Source: Pseudomonadales bacterium | GTDB lineage: Bacteria > Pseudomonadota > Gammaproteobacteria > Pseudomonadales > Pseudohongiellaceae | Reading direction: 5' to 3' | Assembly (NCBI GenBank): GCA_022819645.1 | Contig: JAJEGU010000036.1 | Span: 1 to 64,000 of the forward strand | DNA: 64,000 nt | Shown here: piece by piece, positions 9,183-21,986 of the stretch | Numbering within the stretch: position 1 is the stretch's first letter | Layout: each line of letters begins with the position of its first letter | Position numbers and translations under genes: made by a program | The notes under the pieces: model-generated | The model's database searches: none | What the model was told of the DNA's origin: nothing | The model's input: only the letters and a program-made list of their open reading frames with translations

Positions 9183-9279
9183 GAGCGGTCCTGAAGCGTC
9201 AATGCAAGGTACCGTCCGCAGGCAATAACGCGAGTATTGCCAAGGGCGGCAACGCCGCGGTGGCGCTTCAGGACCGCTC
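9183..9279. repeat. 97-bp nested inverted repeat downstream of tRNA-Leu
   Basis: A perfect 16-bp inverted repeat (GAGCGGTCCTGAAGCG at 9183-9198, complement at 9264-9279) encloses a second perfect hairpin, GGCAATA at 9221-9227 with TATTGCC at 9235-9241. There is no convincing coding frame. It lies between the tRNA-Leu 3' end and czcC. It could be a miniature mobile element, a terminator-like structure or a processed RNA hairpin. Confidence 0.6.
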
Positions 9280-9310
9280 CCGAAGGGCGCGTCCCCCGCG
9301 CAAGCGTGTT

Positions 9311-9396
9311 TGGTGCCGAAGGCCGGATTTGAACCGGCACGGCCGTGGGCCACTACCCCCTCAAGATAGCGTGTCTACCAATTCCACCACTTCGGC
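9311..9396 (-). tRNA. leuU: tRNA-Leu (anticodon GAG)
   Basis: The minus strand folds as a class II tRNA. The acceptor stem is GCCGAAG (9396-9390) paired with CTTCGGC, and ACCA is encoded at 9314-9311. The D-arm contains AATTGGTAGACAC. The anticodon stem CTATC/GGTAG has loop TTGAGGG, giving anticodon GAG. A long variable arm is present, and the T-loop is GGTTCAAATCC. It follows secG by 18 bp, the same arrangement as secG-leuU in E. coli. Confidence 0.95.
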
Positions 9397-9414
9397 ACAT
9401 TTTTTCTGCTGGGT

Positions 9415-9933
9415 TCATTGCGGGTCGGGCAAATCGTCCTGGTTGGGTTCATCCACCGGGGGGAGGTCATCGGCTGCCGGGACGATCTGGATGAGATCGG
9501 CATTGCCGGCGTCGTCCGCCGGCGTGACCTGGATGGGTTCCGAGATGATGATATCGCCGCCGGCGTCGATTTGCGGGAGGCTGTCGTCTACGGGCAGTTC
9601 GATCTCATTCAGGTCATCGACCGCAGTCTGCTGTTCGATAACCGATTGCTGCAGCAAATCCTGGTTTTCGATGGGCAGGCCTGTGGGGTCTGCAATTTGC
9701 GACTGGCCCCGGGCGTAAATCGCCAGCCCGAGGCTGGTGCCGTAGAACAGCACTGCGGCCACCGTGGTGGCCTGCACGAGAAAGCTGCCGCTGCCCGAGG
9801 AGCCGAAAACGGTTTGCGACGCCCCGGCGCCGAATGAGGCGCCGGCGTCGGCGCCCTTGCCCTGCTGCAGCAGGACGAGGCCGACAATGGCCACAGCCAC
9901 GACGACATGAAGAACGACAACCAGTGTTTGCAT
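9415..9933 (-). CDS. secG: Protein-export membrane protein SecG, extended C-terminus
   Basis: SecG is the small SecYEG translocon subunit. The 172-residue product starts MQTLVVVLHVVVAVAIVGLV, has the conserved LLQQGKGADAGASFGAG loop with FGSSGS, and a second TM segment (FLVQATTVAAVLFYGTSLGL). The usual protein is 75-130 residues. Here an acidic, proline-rich tail of about 90 residues follows. The ATG at 9933 was chosen because it is 1 bp after the tpiA stop and begins the recognisable SecG sequence; a longer in-frame extension to 10008 overlaps tpiA. It is followed by tRNA-Leu. Confidence 0.92.
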   Translation of the reverse strand: MQTLVVVLHVVVAVAIVGLVLLQQGKGADAGASFGAGASQTVFGSSGSGSFLVQATTVAAVLFYGTSLGLAIYARGQSQIADPTGLPIENQDLLQQSVIEQQTAVDDLNEIELPVDDSLPQIDAGGDIIISEPIQVTPADDAGNADLIQIVPAADDLPPVDEPNQDDLPDPQ

Positions 9934-9934
9934 A

Positions 9935-10693
9935 TCAGCTACCCGCGCTGGCACAGATGGCGATGAATTCCCGCGCTTGCAGCGAAGCGCCTCCCACCAG
10001 ACCACCATCTATGTCCGGCTGGGCGAATAATTCCCCGGCATTGGCCGCGTTTACGCTGCCGCCATAGAGAATGCGAATTTCATCCGCAATTCCCCCGCTG
10101 CGCTGTTTGAGCCGCTCACGCAACAGCGCGTGAACCGCCTGGGCCTGTTCCGGCGTTGCCGGGTCGCCGCTGCCGATGGCCCAGACCGGCTCGTAGGCCA
10201 GCACCGCCTTGTCCATGGCTGCGATTCCCTGATTGTCGATGACGGCGTCAAGCTGGCGCAGGACCACCGCTGCGGTTTCGCCGGCGTCGCGTTCCGGCCT
10301 CGTTTCGCCGACGCAGAGGATCGGCACGAGCCCGGCTTTCCGGGCGGCTGCAAATTTGTCCGCTGTCTGGGCATCGGTTTCCCCGAGTCTGCCCCTGCGC
10401 TCGGAATGCCCGACAATGACCAGGCCAACACCGGCGTCCGCCAGCATGGAAGCGGACACTTCTCCCGTCATGGCGCCTTCCCCGAAGCTGAACAGGTTCT
10501 GGGCGCCCAATCCGATCCGGCTTCCGGCCAGTATCGCCCTGGTATCCGCCAAATGCGGAAACGAAGGGCAAACCGCGATTTCCACCCGGCCTTCGAGGCT
10601 TTGCAGGGCGGGCTTGATGGCTTCAAGCAAGTCCCTGTTTCGTCCCGGGGAGCCATGCATTTTCCAATTGCCGACCACCAGTTTACGGCGCAT
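9935..10693 (-). CDS. tpiA: Triosephosphate isomerase
   Basis: The 252-residue protein matches the usual length. It interconverts dihydroxyacetone phosphate and glyceraldehyde 3-phosphate. Visible active-site elements are VVGNWKMHG (substrate Asn and Lys), VGHSERR (catalytic His electrophile), LAYEPVWAIGSG (catalytic Glu and loop 6) and ILYGGSVNAAN (phosphate-binding). It lies between glmM and secG; the secG start follows the stop by 1 bp, suggesting co-translation. Confidence 0.97.
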   Translation of the reverse strand: MRRKLVVGNWKMHGSPGRNRDLLEAIKPALQSLEGRVEIAVCPSFPHLADTRAILAGSRIGLGAQNLFSFGEGAMTGEVSASMLADAGVGLVIVGHSERRGRLGETDAQTADKFAAARKAGLVPILCVGETRPERDAGETAAVVLRQLDAVIDNQGIAAMDKAVLAYEPVWAIGSGDPATPEQAQAVHALLRERLKQRSGGIADEIRILYGGSVNAANAGELFAQPDIDGGLVGGASLQAREFIAICASAGS

Positions 10694-10825
10694 GTTCGCT
10701 GATTTCTCGTATTCCGAAGCAGCGATTCAAGCCGCCAAAACGGGGCGCTGATTCTAGCGAAAGCGCTCTTTGCGCGCAATAGCTTTGCTGAGCCGAAAGA
10801 CGACAGTGGGTGTCCCGAAGGTTGT

Positions 10826-10869
10826 CCCTCCCCGTCATTCTGCGCGTAGTCGCAGAATGACGGGGAGGG
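10826..10869. repeat. Palindromic intergenic repeat (CATTCTGCG type)
   Basis: Two perfect 19-bp arms (10826-10844 and 10851-10869) surround the 6-bp loop CGTAGT. The core reads CATTCTGCG...CGCAGAATG. It lies between glmM and tpiA, and its position after glmM would allow it to act as an mRNA-stabilising or terminating hairpin. A related CATTCTGCG/CGCAGAATG inverted repeat is present at 54766-54851, so this is a dispersed repeat family. Confidence 0.75.
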
Positions 10870-10915
10870 GGGGGTACACGCGGAATGACGAGGGCCGGTT
10901 TTGCACCGCAGGAAT

Positions 10916-12265
10916 TCAATTCTGCCGGGCGACCAACTCCGAAAGTTCCTCGGCCAGGGTTTGCACGTGGGCGGCGTCTTCGCCTTCCACCATGACGCGA
11001 ACCACGGGCTCGGTGCCCGATGGCCGCAGCAGCACCCGCCCGTTGCCGCCGAGCTTTTGCTTCACCCTGGCAATGGCGGCCTGCACCGCCGGATAGGTGC
11101 TTGGGTCCGCGCCATTGGCGATGCGAACGTTCACCACGGACTGCGGCAGCTTGTGCATTTCCTGGCACAAGTCCGCCAGGGGTTTTTCGAGGCCGACAAT
11201 GGCCGCCAGGGTTTGCAGCGCCGAGACGATGCCGTCGCCGGTGGTGTTGAGATCGGTGATGATGATATGGCCCGAGGATTCACCGCCCAGGCCCCAACCC
11301 CGGTCGACCAGTTCCTGCATGACATAGCGGTCGCCCACCGGGCTGCGGGCGAAGGGGATATCGCGCTCCGCCAGGGCAAGTTCAAGCCCGAGATTGCTCA
11401 TCTGGGTGCCGACCACGCCGCCGAATTCCAGGCCTTCCCGTTGCCGGTTACGGGCGATGACATAGAGGATTTCGTCGCCGTCGACGATTCTACCGCGATG
11501 GTCCACCATGATGACCCGGTCTCCGTCGCCATCGAAGGCGATGCCGAGATCGGCACCGACTTCCAGCACCCGCTCCACCAGTTTTCCGGGCAGGGTGGAG
11601 CCGCCCTTCTTGTTGATGTTGAGCCCATTGGGAGACACGCCGATGGCGCTGACTTCGGCGCCGAGTTCCTCGAATACGTTCGGCGCGATGTGGTAGGTGG
11701 AGCCGTGGGCGCAGTCCACCACGATCTTCAGCCCGGTCAGCTTGAGCATCGGGCCGATGGTGCTCTTGCAGAATTCGATATAGCGCCCCGCCGCGTCATC
11801 GACTCGCGAGGCCTTGCCGATGGTCTGGGAGGAAACCGTGGTCAGTTCCTTGTCCAGCTCGGCCTCGATGGCCAGTTCAATGGCGTCGGGCAGTTTGGTT
11901 CCCTGGCCGGAGAAAAACTTGATGCCGTTGTCGTGAAAGGAATTGTGGGAAGCGCTGATGACGATGCCGGCCCGGGCGCGCAGGGTGCGGGTCAGGTAGG
12001 CGATGGCCGGCGTCGGCATGGGGCCAAGCAGGCTGATGTCCACGCCGGCGGCGGTGACGCCGGCTTCGAGGGCCGCTTCGAACATGTAGCCGGAAATGCG
12101 GGTGTCCTTGCCGATGAGAATCTTGTTGCGGCCGTTGCCCATGCCGCCGAACACCTTGCCCGCGGCCCAGCCGAGCTTGAGCATGAAGTCCGGCGTGATC
12201 GGCGCGGCGCCCACGGGGCCGCGGATGCCATCGGTGCCGAAATATTGTTTGCCGTTGCTGCCCAT
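10916..12265 (-). CDS. glmM: Phosphoglucosamine mutase
   Basis: GlmM converts glucosamine-6-phosphate to glucosamine-1-phosphate for UDP-GlcNAc, peptidoglycan and LPS synthesis. The 449-residue protein contains [14 protein letters not shown] at the start, the phosphoserine loop [19 protein letters not shown], the metal-binding loop FDGDGDRVI, the sugar-binding GGESSGHII and the phosphate-binding [14 protein letters not shown]. The ATG at 12265 is 11 bp after the folP stop and starts the conserved sequence; a frame opening further upstream is within folP. Confidence 0.97.
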   Translation of the reverse strand: MGSNGKQYFGTDGIRGPVGAAPITPDFMLKLGWAAGKVFGGMGNGRNKILIGKDTRISGYMFEAALEAGVTAAGVDISLLGPMPTPAIAYLTRTLRARAGIVISASHNSFHDNGIKFFSGQGTKLPDAIELAIEAELDKELTTVSSQTIGKASRVDDAAGRYIEFCKSTIGPMLKLTGLKIVVDCAHGSTYHIAPNVFEELGAEVSAIGVSPNGLNINKKGGSTLPGKLVERVLEVGADLGIAFDGDGDRVIMVDHRGRIVDGDEILYVIARNRQREGLEFGGVVGTQMSNLGLELALAERDIPFARSPVGDRYVMQELVDRGWGLGGESSGHIIITDLNTTGDGIVSALQTLAAIVGLEKPLADLCQEMHKLPQSVVNVRIANGADPSTYPAVQAAIARVKQKLGGNGRVLLRPSGTEPVVRVMVEGEDAAHVQTLAEELSELVARQN

Positions 12266-12276
12266 GGCGATGTGGT

Positions 12277-13140
12277 TCAACCAGCTTCCCGGGGGAATGA
12301 GTGTACTGCAATCGCGTCCATTGTGGCAGCTACGTCGTGGCTGCGGATGATGCGGGCGCCACCTTCCAGGGCAAGCATTGTGGCGGCGATGCTGCCTGGC
12401 AGCCGGTCCCCGGGCGCCCGGCCCGTGGCGGCGCCGATCATGGCCTTGCGCGACACGCCGGCGAGCACGGGAAAGCCGGAATCGGCAAACCGGGAAAGAT
12501 TGCGCAAAAGGGCGTAGTTGTGCGCGGCGGTCTTGCCGAAGCCGAATCCCGGATCGACAAGAATGCGCTCGGGAGCGATGCCCGCCGCCATGGCGGCCGC
12601 TGCGCGCCGATCGAGGAAATCCGCGACATCGGCAACCACATCGCCGTACTCCGGCTGCTGCTGCATGGTTCCCGGCTCGCCGCGCATGTGCATCAGGCAA
12701 GGCGCCATGCCGGAGCCGGCTGCGGCTTCCAGGGCGCCGGGGCGGCGCAGGGCGCGCACGTCATTGATCATGCCGGCGCCGGCGCGGGCGGCGGCCCGCA
12801 TGACTTCAGGCGAACTCGTATCCACCGAAACGATCACATCAAGGCGGGCCAGCACCGCCTCCACCAGTGGCATCACCCGGTCGATTTCTTCTTCGGCTGA
12901 AACTTGCCCGGCGCCGGGGCGGGTCGATTCACCACCGATATCGATCAGCGCCGCACCTTCGTTGACCATGCCTTCGGCCTGGCGCAGGGCCTTGTCGAGA
13001 TCGATGCGGAAACCGCTGCCGGATTCCGCGGCCAGGGCGCCGCCGTCGTAGAAGGAGTCCGGCGTCAGATTGACGATGCCCATGCAAACCGGGCGCGAGA
13101 GGTCAAGACCGCCCTGGCCGGTGCTGAGCATGGTGGCCAC
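12277..13140 (-). CDS. folP: Dihydropteroate synthase
   Basis: This enzyme condenses p-aminobenzoate with 6-hydroxymethyl-dihydropterin diphosphate in folate synthesis and is the sulfonamide target. The 287-residue protein shows the family signatures [54 protein letters not shown] and [11 protein letters not shown]. It lies between ftsH and glmM, 30 bp after the ftsH stop. Confidence 0.97.
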   Translation of the reverse strand: MATMLSTGQGGLDLSRPVCMGIVNLTPDSFYDGGALAAESGSGFRIDLDKALRQAEGMVNEGAALIDIGGESTRPGAGQVSAEEEIDRVMPLVEAVLARLDVIVSVDTSSPEVMRAAARAGAGMINDVRALRRPGALEAAAGSGMAPCLMHMRGEPGTMQQQPEYGDVVADVADFLDRRAAAAMAAGIAPERILVDPGFGFGKTAAHNYALLRNLSRFADSGFPVLAGVSRKAMIGAATGRAPGDRLPGSIAATMLALEGGARIIRSHDVAATMDAIAVHSFPREAG

Positions 13141-13170
13141 TGTCGGGAACTGCGCCGCGGAAACAACCGG

Positions 13171-15108
13171 TCAGTGTTCGGTGGCGGGGTCGCCTATGGG
13201 TCCAGGCTGACCGGAATCGCTCCGGGTTTCCGCGGGTTCGGCTTTGGCGCTGTCGTCGATATCATCGTTGTCGGACCAGTCCGCCGGCGGGCGCGGCTTC
13301 TTGCGCGCCATGATGTCGTCGATCTGGTCGGTGTCAATGGTCTCGTACTCCATCAGGGCGTCCTTCATCAATTCGAGAATGTCGCGATTCTCTTCCAGAA
13401 TCTGCTGGGCCTTGACGTAGCATTCGTCGATGATCCGGCGCACTTCACGGTCGATGGCGACGGCGGTGTCCACCGAAACGGTCTTGGCCTGATGCGCCGC
13501 GGAACGGCCCAGGAAAACCTCGCCTTCGTCTTCGGAGTAGAGCAGCGGCCCGAGTTCATCGGTCAGGCCCCATTTGGTCACCATATTGCGGGCCATTTCC
13601 GTGGCGCGCTGGATATCGTTGGAAGCGCCGGTGGTGACGCCTTCCTTGCCGAGGGTCATTTCCTCGGCGATGCGGCCGCCGTACAGGCTGCAGATCTGGC
13701 TCAGGATCGAGCGCTTGCTGAGGCTGTAGCGGTCTTCCTCGGGCAGGAACATGGTCACGCCGAGGGCGCGTCCCCGGGGAATGATGCTGACCTTGTAGAC
13801 CGGATCATGCTCGGGCACCAGCCTGCCGACAATGGCGTGGCCGGCTTCATGGTAGGCGGTGTTGACGCGCTCTTTCTCCGACATGACCATGGACTTGCGC
13901 TCGGCGCCCATCATGATCTTGTCCTTGGCTTTCTCGAATTCCTCCATGGTGACGAGACGGCGGTTGGCGCGGGCGGCGAACAGGGCCGCCTCATTGACGA
14001 GGTTGGCGAGATCGGCGCCGGAGAATCCCGGCGTGCCCCGGGCAATGACCGAAGCCTCCACCTTCTCGGCGATGGGCACATTGCGCATGTGCACCTTGAG
14101 GATCTGCTCGCGGCCGCGGATGTCGGGCAGGCCCACCACCACCTGGCGGTCGAAGCGGCCGGGGCGCAACAGTGCCGGGTCGAGCACATCGGGGCGGTTG
14201 GTGGCGGCCATGACGATAATGCCGTCATTGCCTTCAAAACCGTCCATTTCGACCAGCAACTGGTTCAGGGTCTGCTCGCGTTCGTCGTGCCCGCCACCGA
14301 GTCCGGCGCCGCGGTGGCGGCCCACGGCGTCGATTTCGTCGATGAAAATAATGCAGGGAGACTGTTTCTTGGCCTGCTCGAACATGTCCCTGACCCGGGA
14401 AGCGCCGACGCCGACGAACATTTCCACGAAGTCGGAACCGGAAATCGAGAAAAAGGGGACCTTGGCCTCGCCCGCGATGGCCTTGGCGAGGAGCGTCTTT
14501 CCGGTGCCGGGCTGGCCCACCATGAGCACCCCCCGGGGAATACGACCGCCAAGACGCTGGAACTTGTCCGGCTCGCGCAGGAAATCCACAAGCTCCTTGA
14601 CGTCTTCCTTGGCTTCCTCCACTCCGGCCACATCGGCGAAAGTCACCTTGATCTGGTCCTCGCCGAGCAGTTTGGCCTTGCTCTTGCCGAAGGACATGGG
14701 CCCGCCCTTGCCGCCGCCGATGCCGCCCTGCATCTGCCGCATGAAAAAGAAAAACAGCGCGATGATGATGAGTACCGGGAATCCGGCCACGAGCAATTGC
14801 GCCCAGATGCTTTGCCGTTCGGGTTCGCGACCGACGACTTCAACGCCGTTTTCGAGCAGGTCGTCGAGAAGCCGGTCATCGCCGATGGACGGCAGGGTGG
14901 TGCGGAAGCGGCTGCCGTCATTGCGGATGCCGGTGAGATTGATTCCCGAAAACTCCACCGCCTCGATTCGCCCGGAGTTCACTTCGCGGATGAATTCCGA
15001 ATAGACGACGGTCTCTTCGGTGGTTCCCTGATTGATATTGTTGAACACCGTCAGCAGCACGCCGGCGATGATCATCCAGAGAATCAGGTTCTTTGCCATG
15101 TCGTTCAA
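13171..15108 (-). CDS. ftsH: ATP-dependent zinc metalloprotease FtsH
   Basis: FtsH is the inner-membrane AAA+ protease that degrades sigma32, LpxC and misassembled membrane proteins. The 645-residue protein has two N-terminal TM helices ([18 protein letters not shown] and [16 protein letters not shown]) flanking a periplasmic domain, Walker A GQPGTGKT, Walker [17 protein letters not shown], the second region of homology ([18 protein letters not shown]) and the zinc motif HEAGH. Its downstream neighbour is folP and rlmE is upstream, as in E. coli. Confidence 0.98.
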   Translation of the reverse strand: MNDMAKNLILWMIIAGVLLTVFNNINQGTTEETVVYSEFIREVNSGRIEAVEFSGINLTGIRNDGSRFRTTLPSIGDDRLLDDLLENGVEVVGREPERQSIWAQLLVAGFPVLIIIALFFFFMRQMQGGIGGGKGGPMSFGKSKAKLLGEDQIKVTFADVAGVEEAKEDVKELVDFLREPDKFQRLGGRIPRGVLMVGQPGTGKTLLAKAIAGEAKVPFFSISGSDFVEMFVGVGASRVRDMFEQAKKQSPCIIFIDEIDAVGRHRGAGLGGGHDEREQTLNQLLVEMDGFEGNDGIIVMAATNRPDVLDPALLRPGRFDRQVVVGLPDIRGREQILKVHMRNVPIAEKVEASVIARGTPGFSGADLANLVNEAALFAARANRRLVTMEEFEKAKDKIMMGAERKSMVMSEKERVNTAYHEAGHAIVGRLVPEHDPVYKVSIIPRGRALGVTMFLPEEDRYSLSKRSILSQICSLYGGRIAEEMTLGKEGVTTGASNDIQRATEMARNMVTKWGLTDELGPLLYSEDEGEVFLGRSAAHQAKTVSVDTAVAIDREVRRIIDECYVKAQQILEENRDILELMKDALMEYETIDTDQIDDIMARKKPRPPADWSDNDDIDDSAKAEPAETRSDSGQPGPIGDPATEH

Positions 15109-15158
15109 GGCCTTGCCTCCCCCGGGTCAGCCCCGGATCGCATTCCGCCGGCAGGTAT

Positions 15159-15803
15159 TCACGGCGCTGCGAACTTCCTATTCTGCCCACGAAAACCACT
15201 TGCGAGCAAGTACATTTCATTGGAACGCGCCCGGGACGCTTCCGGTTTCCTGGTTTTGACCGTGGCGAACTCCGCCTTGAGCGATGCCCGGAATTCCTCG
15301 CAGCCCGCGCCCTGGAAGACTTTTACCAGCAGGCCGCCGCCGGGAGCGAGCACCCGCGCCGCCAGGTCCAGGGCAAGTTCGGCGAGCGCCATGGCGCGGG
15401 GCTGATCGATACCCTTCACTCCACTCATATTGGGGGCCATGTCGGAGATTACAAGGTCCGCGCCTGCCCCCGCCAGCCGGTTCAGCACATGGTCAAGAAC
15501 GGCCTGGTCGCTGAAATCGCCCTGGATGAATTCCACGCCGGGAATCGGCGCCATGGGCAGCAGATCCACCGCAATCACTCTGCCATTGGGGTCGCTGCGC
15601 TCCGCGGCCACCTGGGACCAGCCCCCCGGCGCCGCGCCGAGGTCCACGACGGTCATGCCCGGTCGAATGATCCGGTCCCGTTTATTGATCTCCCGCAGCT
15701 TGAAACTCGCCCGGGAGCGATAGCCTTCCTCCCGGCTGCGCTTGACGTGCGGATCGGAGAAATGCTCCCGCAGCCAGCGCTTGCTCGATTTCGACCGGCT
15801 CAT
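15159..15803 (-). CDS. rlmE: 23S rRNA 2'-O-methyltransferase RlmE (FtsJ)
   Basis: RlmE methylates U2552 of 23S rRNA. The 214-residue product starts at ATG 15803 ([18 protein letters not shown]) and contains the SAM motif [15 protein letters not shown] and the K-D-K-E catalytic pattern ([30 protein letters not shown] and SNEMYLLA). The longer frame begins inside greA and is rejected because MSRSK is the normal start. It is directly upstream of ftsH. Confidence 0.96.
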   Translation of the reverse strand: MSRSKSSKRWLREHFSDPHVKRSREEGYRSRASFKLREINKRDRIIRPGMTVVDLGAAPGGWSQVAAERSDPNGRVIAVDLLPMAPIPGVEFIQGDFSDQAVLDHVLNRLAGAGADLVISDMAPNMSGVKGIDQPRAMALAELALDLAARVLAPGGGLLVKVFQGAGCEEFRASLKAEFATVKTRKPEASRARSNEMYLLASGFRGQNRKFAAP

Positions 15804-15813
15804 GGCGCCGCGG

Positions 15814-16290
15814 CTAGACATGCTCCACGGTATCGATTTCGTACTCGATGTCGCCCGCCGGCGCCTGCACCACGACTTCGTCTCCCTCAAGCTTGCCCAT
15901 CAGCGCCCGGGCAATGGGGGAAACAACGGAAATCTTGCCCGCGGCGACGTCGGCCTCGTCCTCGCCGACAATCTGGTAGGTCACGTTTTCCCCGGTCTTG
16001 AGATTGAACAGGGTGACCGTGGCGCCGAATATGACCTTGCCGCCGGCCTCGATGCGGGTCACGTCGATGACTTCGGCGTCGGCAAGCTTGCGTTCGATCT
16101 CGGTAATGCGGCCCTCGCAGAAACCCTGCTGTTCCCGGGCGGCGTGATATTCGGCGTTCTCGCGCAGGTCGCCGTGCTCCCTCGCCTCGGCAATGGCTTT
16201 GGAAATCGAGGGGCGGACCACGGATTTGAGATGCTGCAACTCTTCCCGCAGCTTCTTCTCGCCGGCGACTGTCATGGGAACTCTGGGCAT
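15814..16290 (-). CDS. greA: Transcription elongation factor GreA
   Basis: GreA stimulates cleavage of backtracked transcripts by RNA polymerase. The 158-residue protein has the N-terminal coiled coil, including the acidic tip [20 protein letters not shown], and the C-terminal FKBP-like domain ending in [13 protein letters not shown]. Length and layout are normal. It sits between carB and rlmE; the stop is 10 bp before the rlmE start. Confidence 0.97.
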   Translation of the reverse strand: MPRVPMTVAGEKKLREELQHLKSVVRPSISKAIAEAREHGDLRENAEYHAAREQQGFCEGRITEIERKLADAEVIDVTRIEAGGKVIFGATVTLFNLKTGENVTYQIVGEDEADVAAGKISVVSPIARALMGKLEGDEVVVQAPAGDIEYEIDTVEHV

Positions 16291-16322
16291 GGCCTGGTCT
16301 TGTTTCCGTCTGCTGGTGAATT

Positions 16323-19533
<3,211 letters not shown>

Positions 19534-19550
<17 letters not shown>

Positions 19551-20691
19551 GGCTGGTCATCAGTTGCATGAAATGGTCGAAAAGCGGCGCGGCGTCGTGT
19601 GGCCCGGGGCTGGCTTCCGGATGGCCCTGAAAGCCGAAGGCGGGCTTGTCCCGGTGGGCGATGCCTTGCAGGGTGCCGTCGAACAGGGAACGGTGGGTGC
19701 AGCGAAGCGGCGCCGGCAGGCTGTCCTCGTCGATGGCGAATCCATGGTTCTGGCTCGTGATCAGCACCGAGCCGTCATCAAGATTGCTCACGGGATGATT
19801 CGCGCCGTGATGGCCATGGGGCATTTTCACCGAACGGGCGCCGCAGGCGAGGCCAAGCAACTGATGGCCGAGACAGATGCCGAACAGGGGTATGCCGGCG
19901 GCGAGAAACTCGCGCACCGCGGCAATGGCGTAATCGCAGGGCTCCGGGTCGCCGGGGCCATTGGAAAGGAAAATGCCGTCAGGCCCCATGGCCAGCGCCT
20001 CCCCCGCCGGGGTGGTCGCGGGAACCACGGTGATGGCGCAGCCCCGGGATGCGAGCATTCGCAGAATATTGTGCTTGACGCCGAAATCGTAAGCCACGAC
20101 ATGAAAGCGGGAAACATCCAGCGCGGCTGCTGCGGTTTCATTACGCTTGTCGGGCGCCCAGACGCCTTCGTCCCAGGCGTAACTGTCGGCAACGCTGACC
20201 ACCCGCGCCAGGTCCATGCCCTTGAGGCCGGGAAACTTGCGGGCCTCGGCGAGAGCCCGTTCGGCGCCGCCACGGGCAAACTCCGGGCCGGAGAGCAGGC
20301 AACCGTTCAGCGAGCCTTTTTCCCGCAGGAGACGGGTGAGGCGCCGGGTGTCGATTTCGGCGATGGCGACGACATTCTGCTCCTTGAGAAATTCGTCCAG
20401 GCTTTGCCGGCTGCGGAAATTGCTCGCCAGCAGCGGCAAATCGCGGATAACCAGCCCGGCGGCCCAGGCCCGGGAGGATTCCATGTCCTCGGCGTTGGCG
20501 CCGGTATTGCCGATATGGGGATAGGTGAGGGTTACGATCTGCCGGGCGTAGGATGGATCGCTGAGGATTTCCTGATAGCCGGTCATGGCGGTATTGAAAA
20601 CGACTTCGCCACTGCTGCAACCGGCTGCGCCAATGGCGATACCCTCGAACAGATTACCGTCTTCAAGGGCCAGGACCGCGGATTTCTTCAA
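19534..20691 (-). CDS. carA: Carbamoyl-phosphate synthase small subunit (glutaminase)
   Basis: CarA hydrolyses glutamine and feeds ammonia to CarB. The protein has the N-terminal CPSase domain ([14 protein letters not shown]) and a class I glutamine amidotransferase domain with nucleophile Cys in [14 protein letters not shown] and the His/Glu pair in [11 protein letters not shown]. Start choice: two in-frame TTG codons exist at 20703 and 20691. The second has GGAG six bases upstream and gives the usual [12 protein letters not shown] start, so 385 residues are proposed. Its TTG overlaps the TGA of a possible leader frame. Upstream lie a promoter and an attenuator-like terminator. Confidence 0.96.
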
Positions 20692-20810
20692 CTTTCGCTC
20701 CAAAAGGCAACCTGAATCGCGGGCACAAAAAAACGGAATGGAGATTGCTCCAATCCGCTCTCGGGAACAGCTCCGCTGGGGCTGCCGGCACAGGTTTCAG
20801 CATTCCACAT
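20688..20810 (-). CDS. Candidate carAB leader peptide
   Basis: A 40-codon frame starts at ATG 20810, about 5 bp after the predicted carA transcription start. It ends at a TGA (20688-20690) that overlaps the carA start codon as TTGA. It spans the terminator-like hairpin at 20727-20757, so a ribosome moving through it would melt that hairpin. Leader-peptide control of carA is known in Pseudomonas. Here the start lacks room for a Shine-Dalgarno and the peptide has no obvious regulatory codon run, so this is only a candidate. Confidence 0.3.
   Translation of the reverse strand: MWNAETCAGSPSGAVPESGLEQSPFRFFVPAIQVAFWSES
20727..20757 (-). terminator. Attenuator-like terminator in carA leader
   Basis: On the minus strand, CGGATTGGAG and CTCCATTCCG form a 10-bp stem with one mismatch and a CAAT loop (20757-20734). 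Seven U residues follow (20733-20727). This is a good intrinsic terminator located between the carA promoter and the carA start codon, so it would stop transcription before the operon unless it is prevented from folding. Confidence 0.6.
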
Positions 20811-20821
20811 ACTGAGGGGGT

Positions 20822-20850
20822 ATTCTAGGCCGATGCGCCGCGGGTGTCTA
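20822..20850 (-). promoter_or_regulatory. Predicted sigma70 promoter of carAB
   Basis: Minus-strand TAGACA (20850-20845) and TAGAAT (20827-20822) are separated by 17 bp; each hexamer matches consensus at 5 of 6 positions. The predicted start near 20815 gives a leader of about 125 nt before carA. Confidence 0.6.
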
Positions 20851-20898
20851 CTTGAAAATGGGACATCTCTTGTCAGACAACTTGTCCGGGCGGCGGAC

Positions 20899-20926
20899 TT
20901 GACGGCATGAACGCTCGGGGTAGACT
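20899..20926 (+). promoter_or_regulatory. Predicted promoter of the 20969 lipoprotein gene
   Basis: TTGACG at 20899-20904 and TAGACT at 20921-20926 are spaced by 16 bp. Transcription would start near 20933, which fits a coding start at GTG 20969 rather than the ATG at 20936. Confidence 0.4.
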
Positions 20927-20968
20927 GGGCGGTCCATGCCGGAGATTGATGATCCAGGGAGTATTCCA

Positions 20969-21526
20969 GTGTATCGAACCACTTTGTTGACCCTTGCCGG
21001 GGTTTTTGCGGCAAGCCTGCTGCTGCTCGGGGCCTGCCAGACGCCCCGGTTGAACCTGTTCGGCGCCGCCGAGCCGGGCGCCCCCCTGGCGGTGGGTGAA
21101 GAAGTCAATCTGGACTTTTTCACCAGCTACCTGAATTTCGATACCGGCGTATCCCTCGACGCCGGAGCGGATTACGCCTTTCGCATCACGATCCTGAGCC
21201 ACTGGATCGACCGCGACATTGACGTCAATGAAGCCGGGGAACCGCTGGACGAGCGGGGTTTCGGCAACAGCCTGATGCCCTTCGAGTGGGCGGGCAATCT
21301 GCGCCGGTCCCGGAGCCACAACTGGTTCGAGCTCATGCTGCGCCAGCCGGATTGCCCCCGGGACAGCCTTGCGGGAGTCTCCGACCTGCAGTACGACGCG
21401 GCGAGCGGCAGCTACCGCTTCGTCGCGGCGTGCAGCGGCAATCTCGCCCTGTTCGTCAATGACAGCTACGGTTTCTATGGCAACAATGCGGGTTACGCCA
21501 ATATCCTGCTGACCCGGCTCGACTGA
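20969..21526 (+). CDS. Conserved-type lipoprotein of unknown function
   Basis: The protein has a classical lipoprotein signal peptide (YRTTLLTLAGVFAAS then LLLLGAC), so it should be lipidated. GTG at 20969 is preceded by AGGGAG at good spacing and gives a normal signal peptide, so it is preferred over ATG 20936. The mature part is about 160 residues with no motif I can name. The C-terminal NDSYGFYGNNAGYANILLTR and the preceding beta-rich sequence faintly recall PA-IL-type beta-sandwich lectins. That similarity is weak. It is followed after 17 bp by a CBS-domain gene. Confidence 0.75.
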   Translation: MYRTTLLTLAGVFAASLLLLGACQTPRLNLFGAAEPGAPLAVGEEVNLDFFTSYLNFDTGVSLDAGADYAFRITILSHWIDRDIDVNEAGEPLDERGFGNSLMPFEWAGNLRRSRSHNWFELMLRQPDCPRDSLAGVSDLQYDAASGSYRFVAACSGNLALFVNDSYGFYGNNAGYANILLTRLD

Positions 21527-21543
21527 AACACTGGAGGCGCGCC

Positions 21544-21975
21544 ATGCATACCATGCGACAGATACTCGACCGCAAACAGAAGAAGGAACTCTGCTCCATT
21601 CGCCCGGAGGCCAGCGTCTATGACGCCATCAAGCTGATGGCGGATCATCGCGTCGGCGCCTTGCTCGTGATGACCGGGCCCGAATTGCAGGGCATCATTT
21701 CCGAGCGCGATTACGCCCGGGAGGTGATTCTCAAGGGCCGCGCTTCGCGGGATACCCGGGTTGATGAAATCATGACCACCCGGGTGGTTTCGGTGCCTTC
21801 CAGCCATGCCGTGGACGCTGCGCTCAATCTGATGACCGACAACCACATCCGCCATTTGCCGGTGGTGGATGACGGCCTGGTGGTGGGCATCGCCTCGCTT
21901 GGCGATATCGTCAAGGACATCATGAGCGACCAGCGGGCAACCATAGAGCAATTGCAGAATTACATTCGCAGCTGA
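21544..21975 (+). CDS. CBS-domain pair protein
   Basis: The 143-residue protein is essentially two tandem CBS domains (about residues 10-70 and 75-135), seen in SVYDAIKLMADHRVGALLV with GIISERDYAREVIL, and VDAALNLMTDNHIRHLPVV. Such stand-alone CBS pairs bind adenosyl ligands and act as energy or redox sensors. The partner is unknown. A GGAGG-type RBS precedes the ATG. It is followed by a palindromic repeat and converges on the ModF-like gene. Confidence 0.9.
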   Translation: MHTMRQILDRKQKKELCSIRPEASVYDAIKLMADHRVGALLVMTGPELQGIISERDYAREVILKGRASRDTRVDEIMTTRVVSVPSSHAVDAALNLMTDNHIRHLPVVDDGLVVGIASLGDIVKDIMSDQRATIEQLQNYIRS

Positions 21976-21986
21976 CCGGCATCGTC

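Noticed and set aside
9086-9340. 84-codon minus-strand frame overlapping the tRNA 3' end
   Set aside because: It begins within the tRNA gene and covers the nested palindrome; typical spurious frame next to a tRNA.
12904-15405. 833-codon plus-strand frame opposite folP/ftsH
   Set aside because: The minus-strand genes are unmistakable; the long opposite frame results from high GC.
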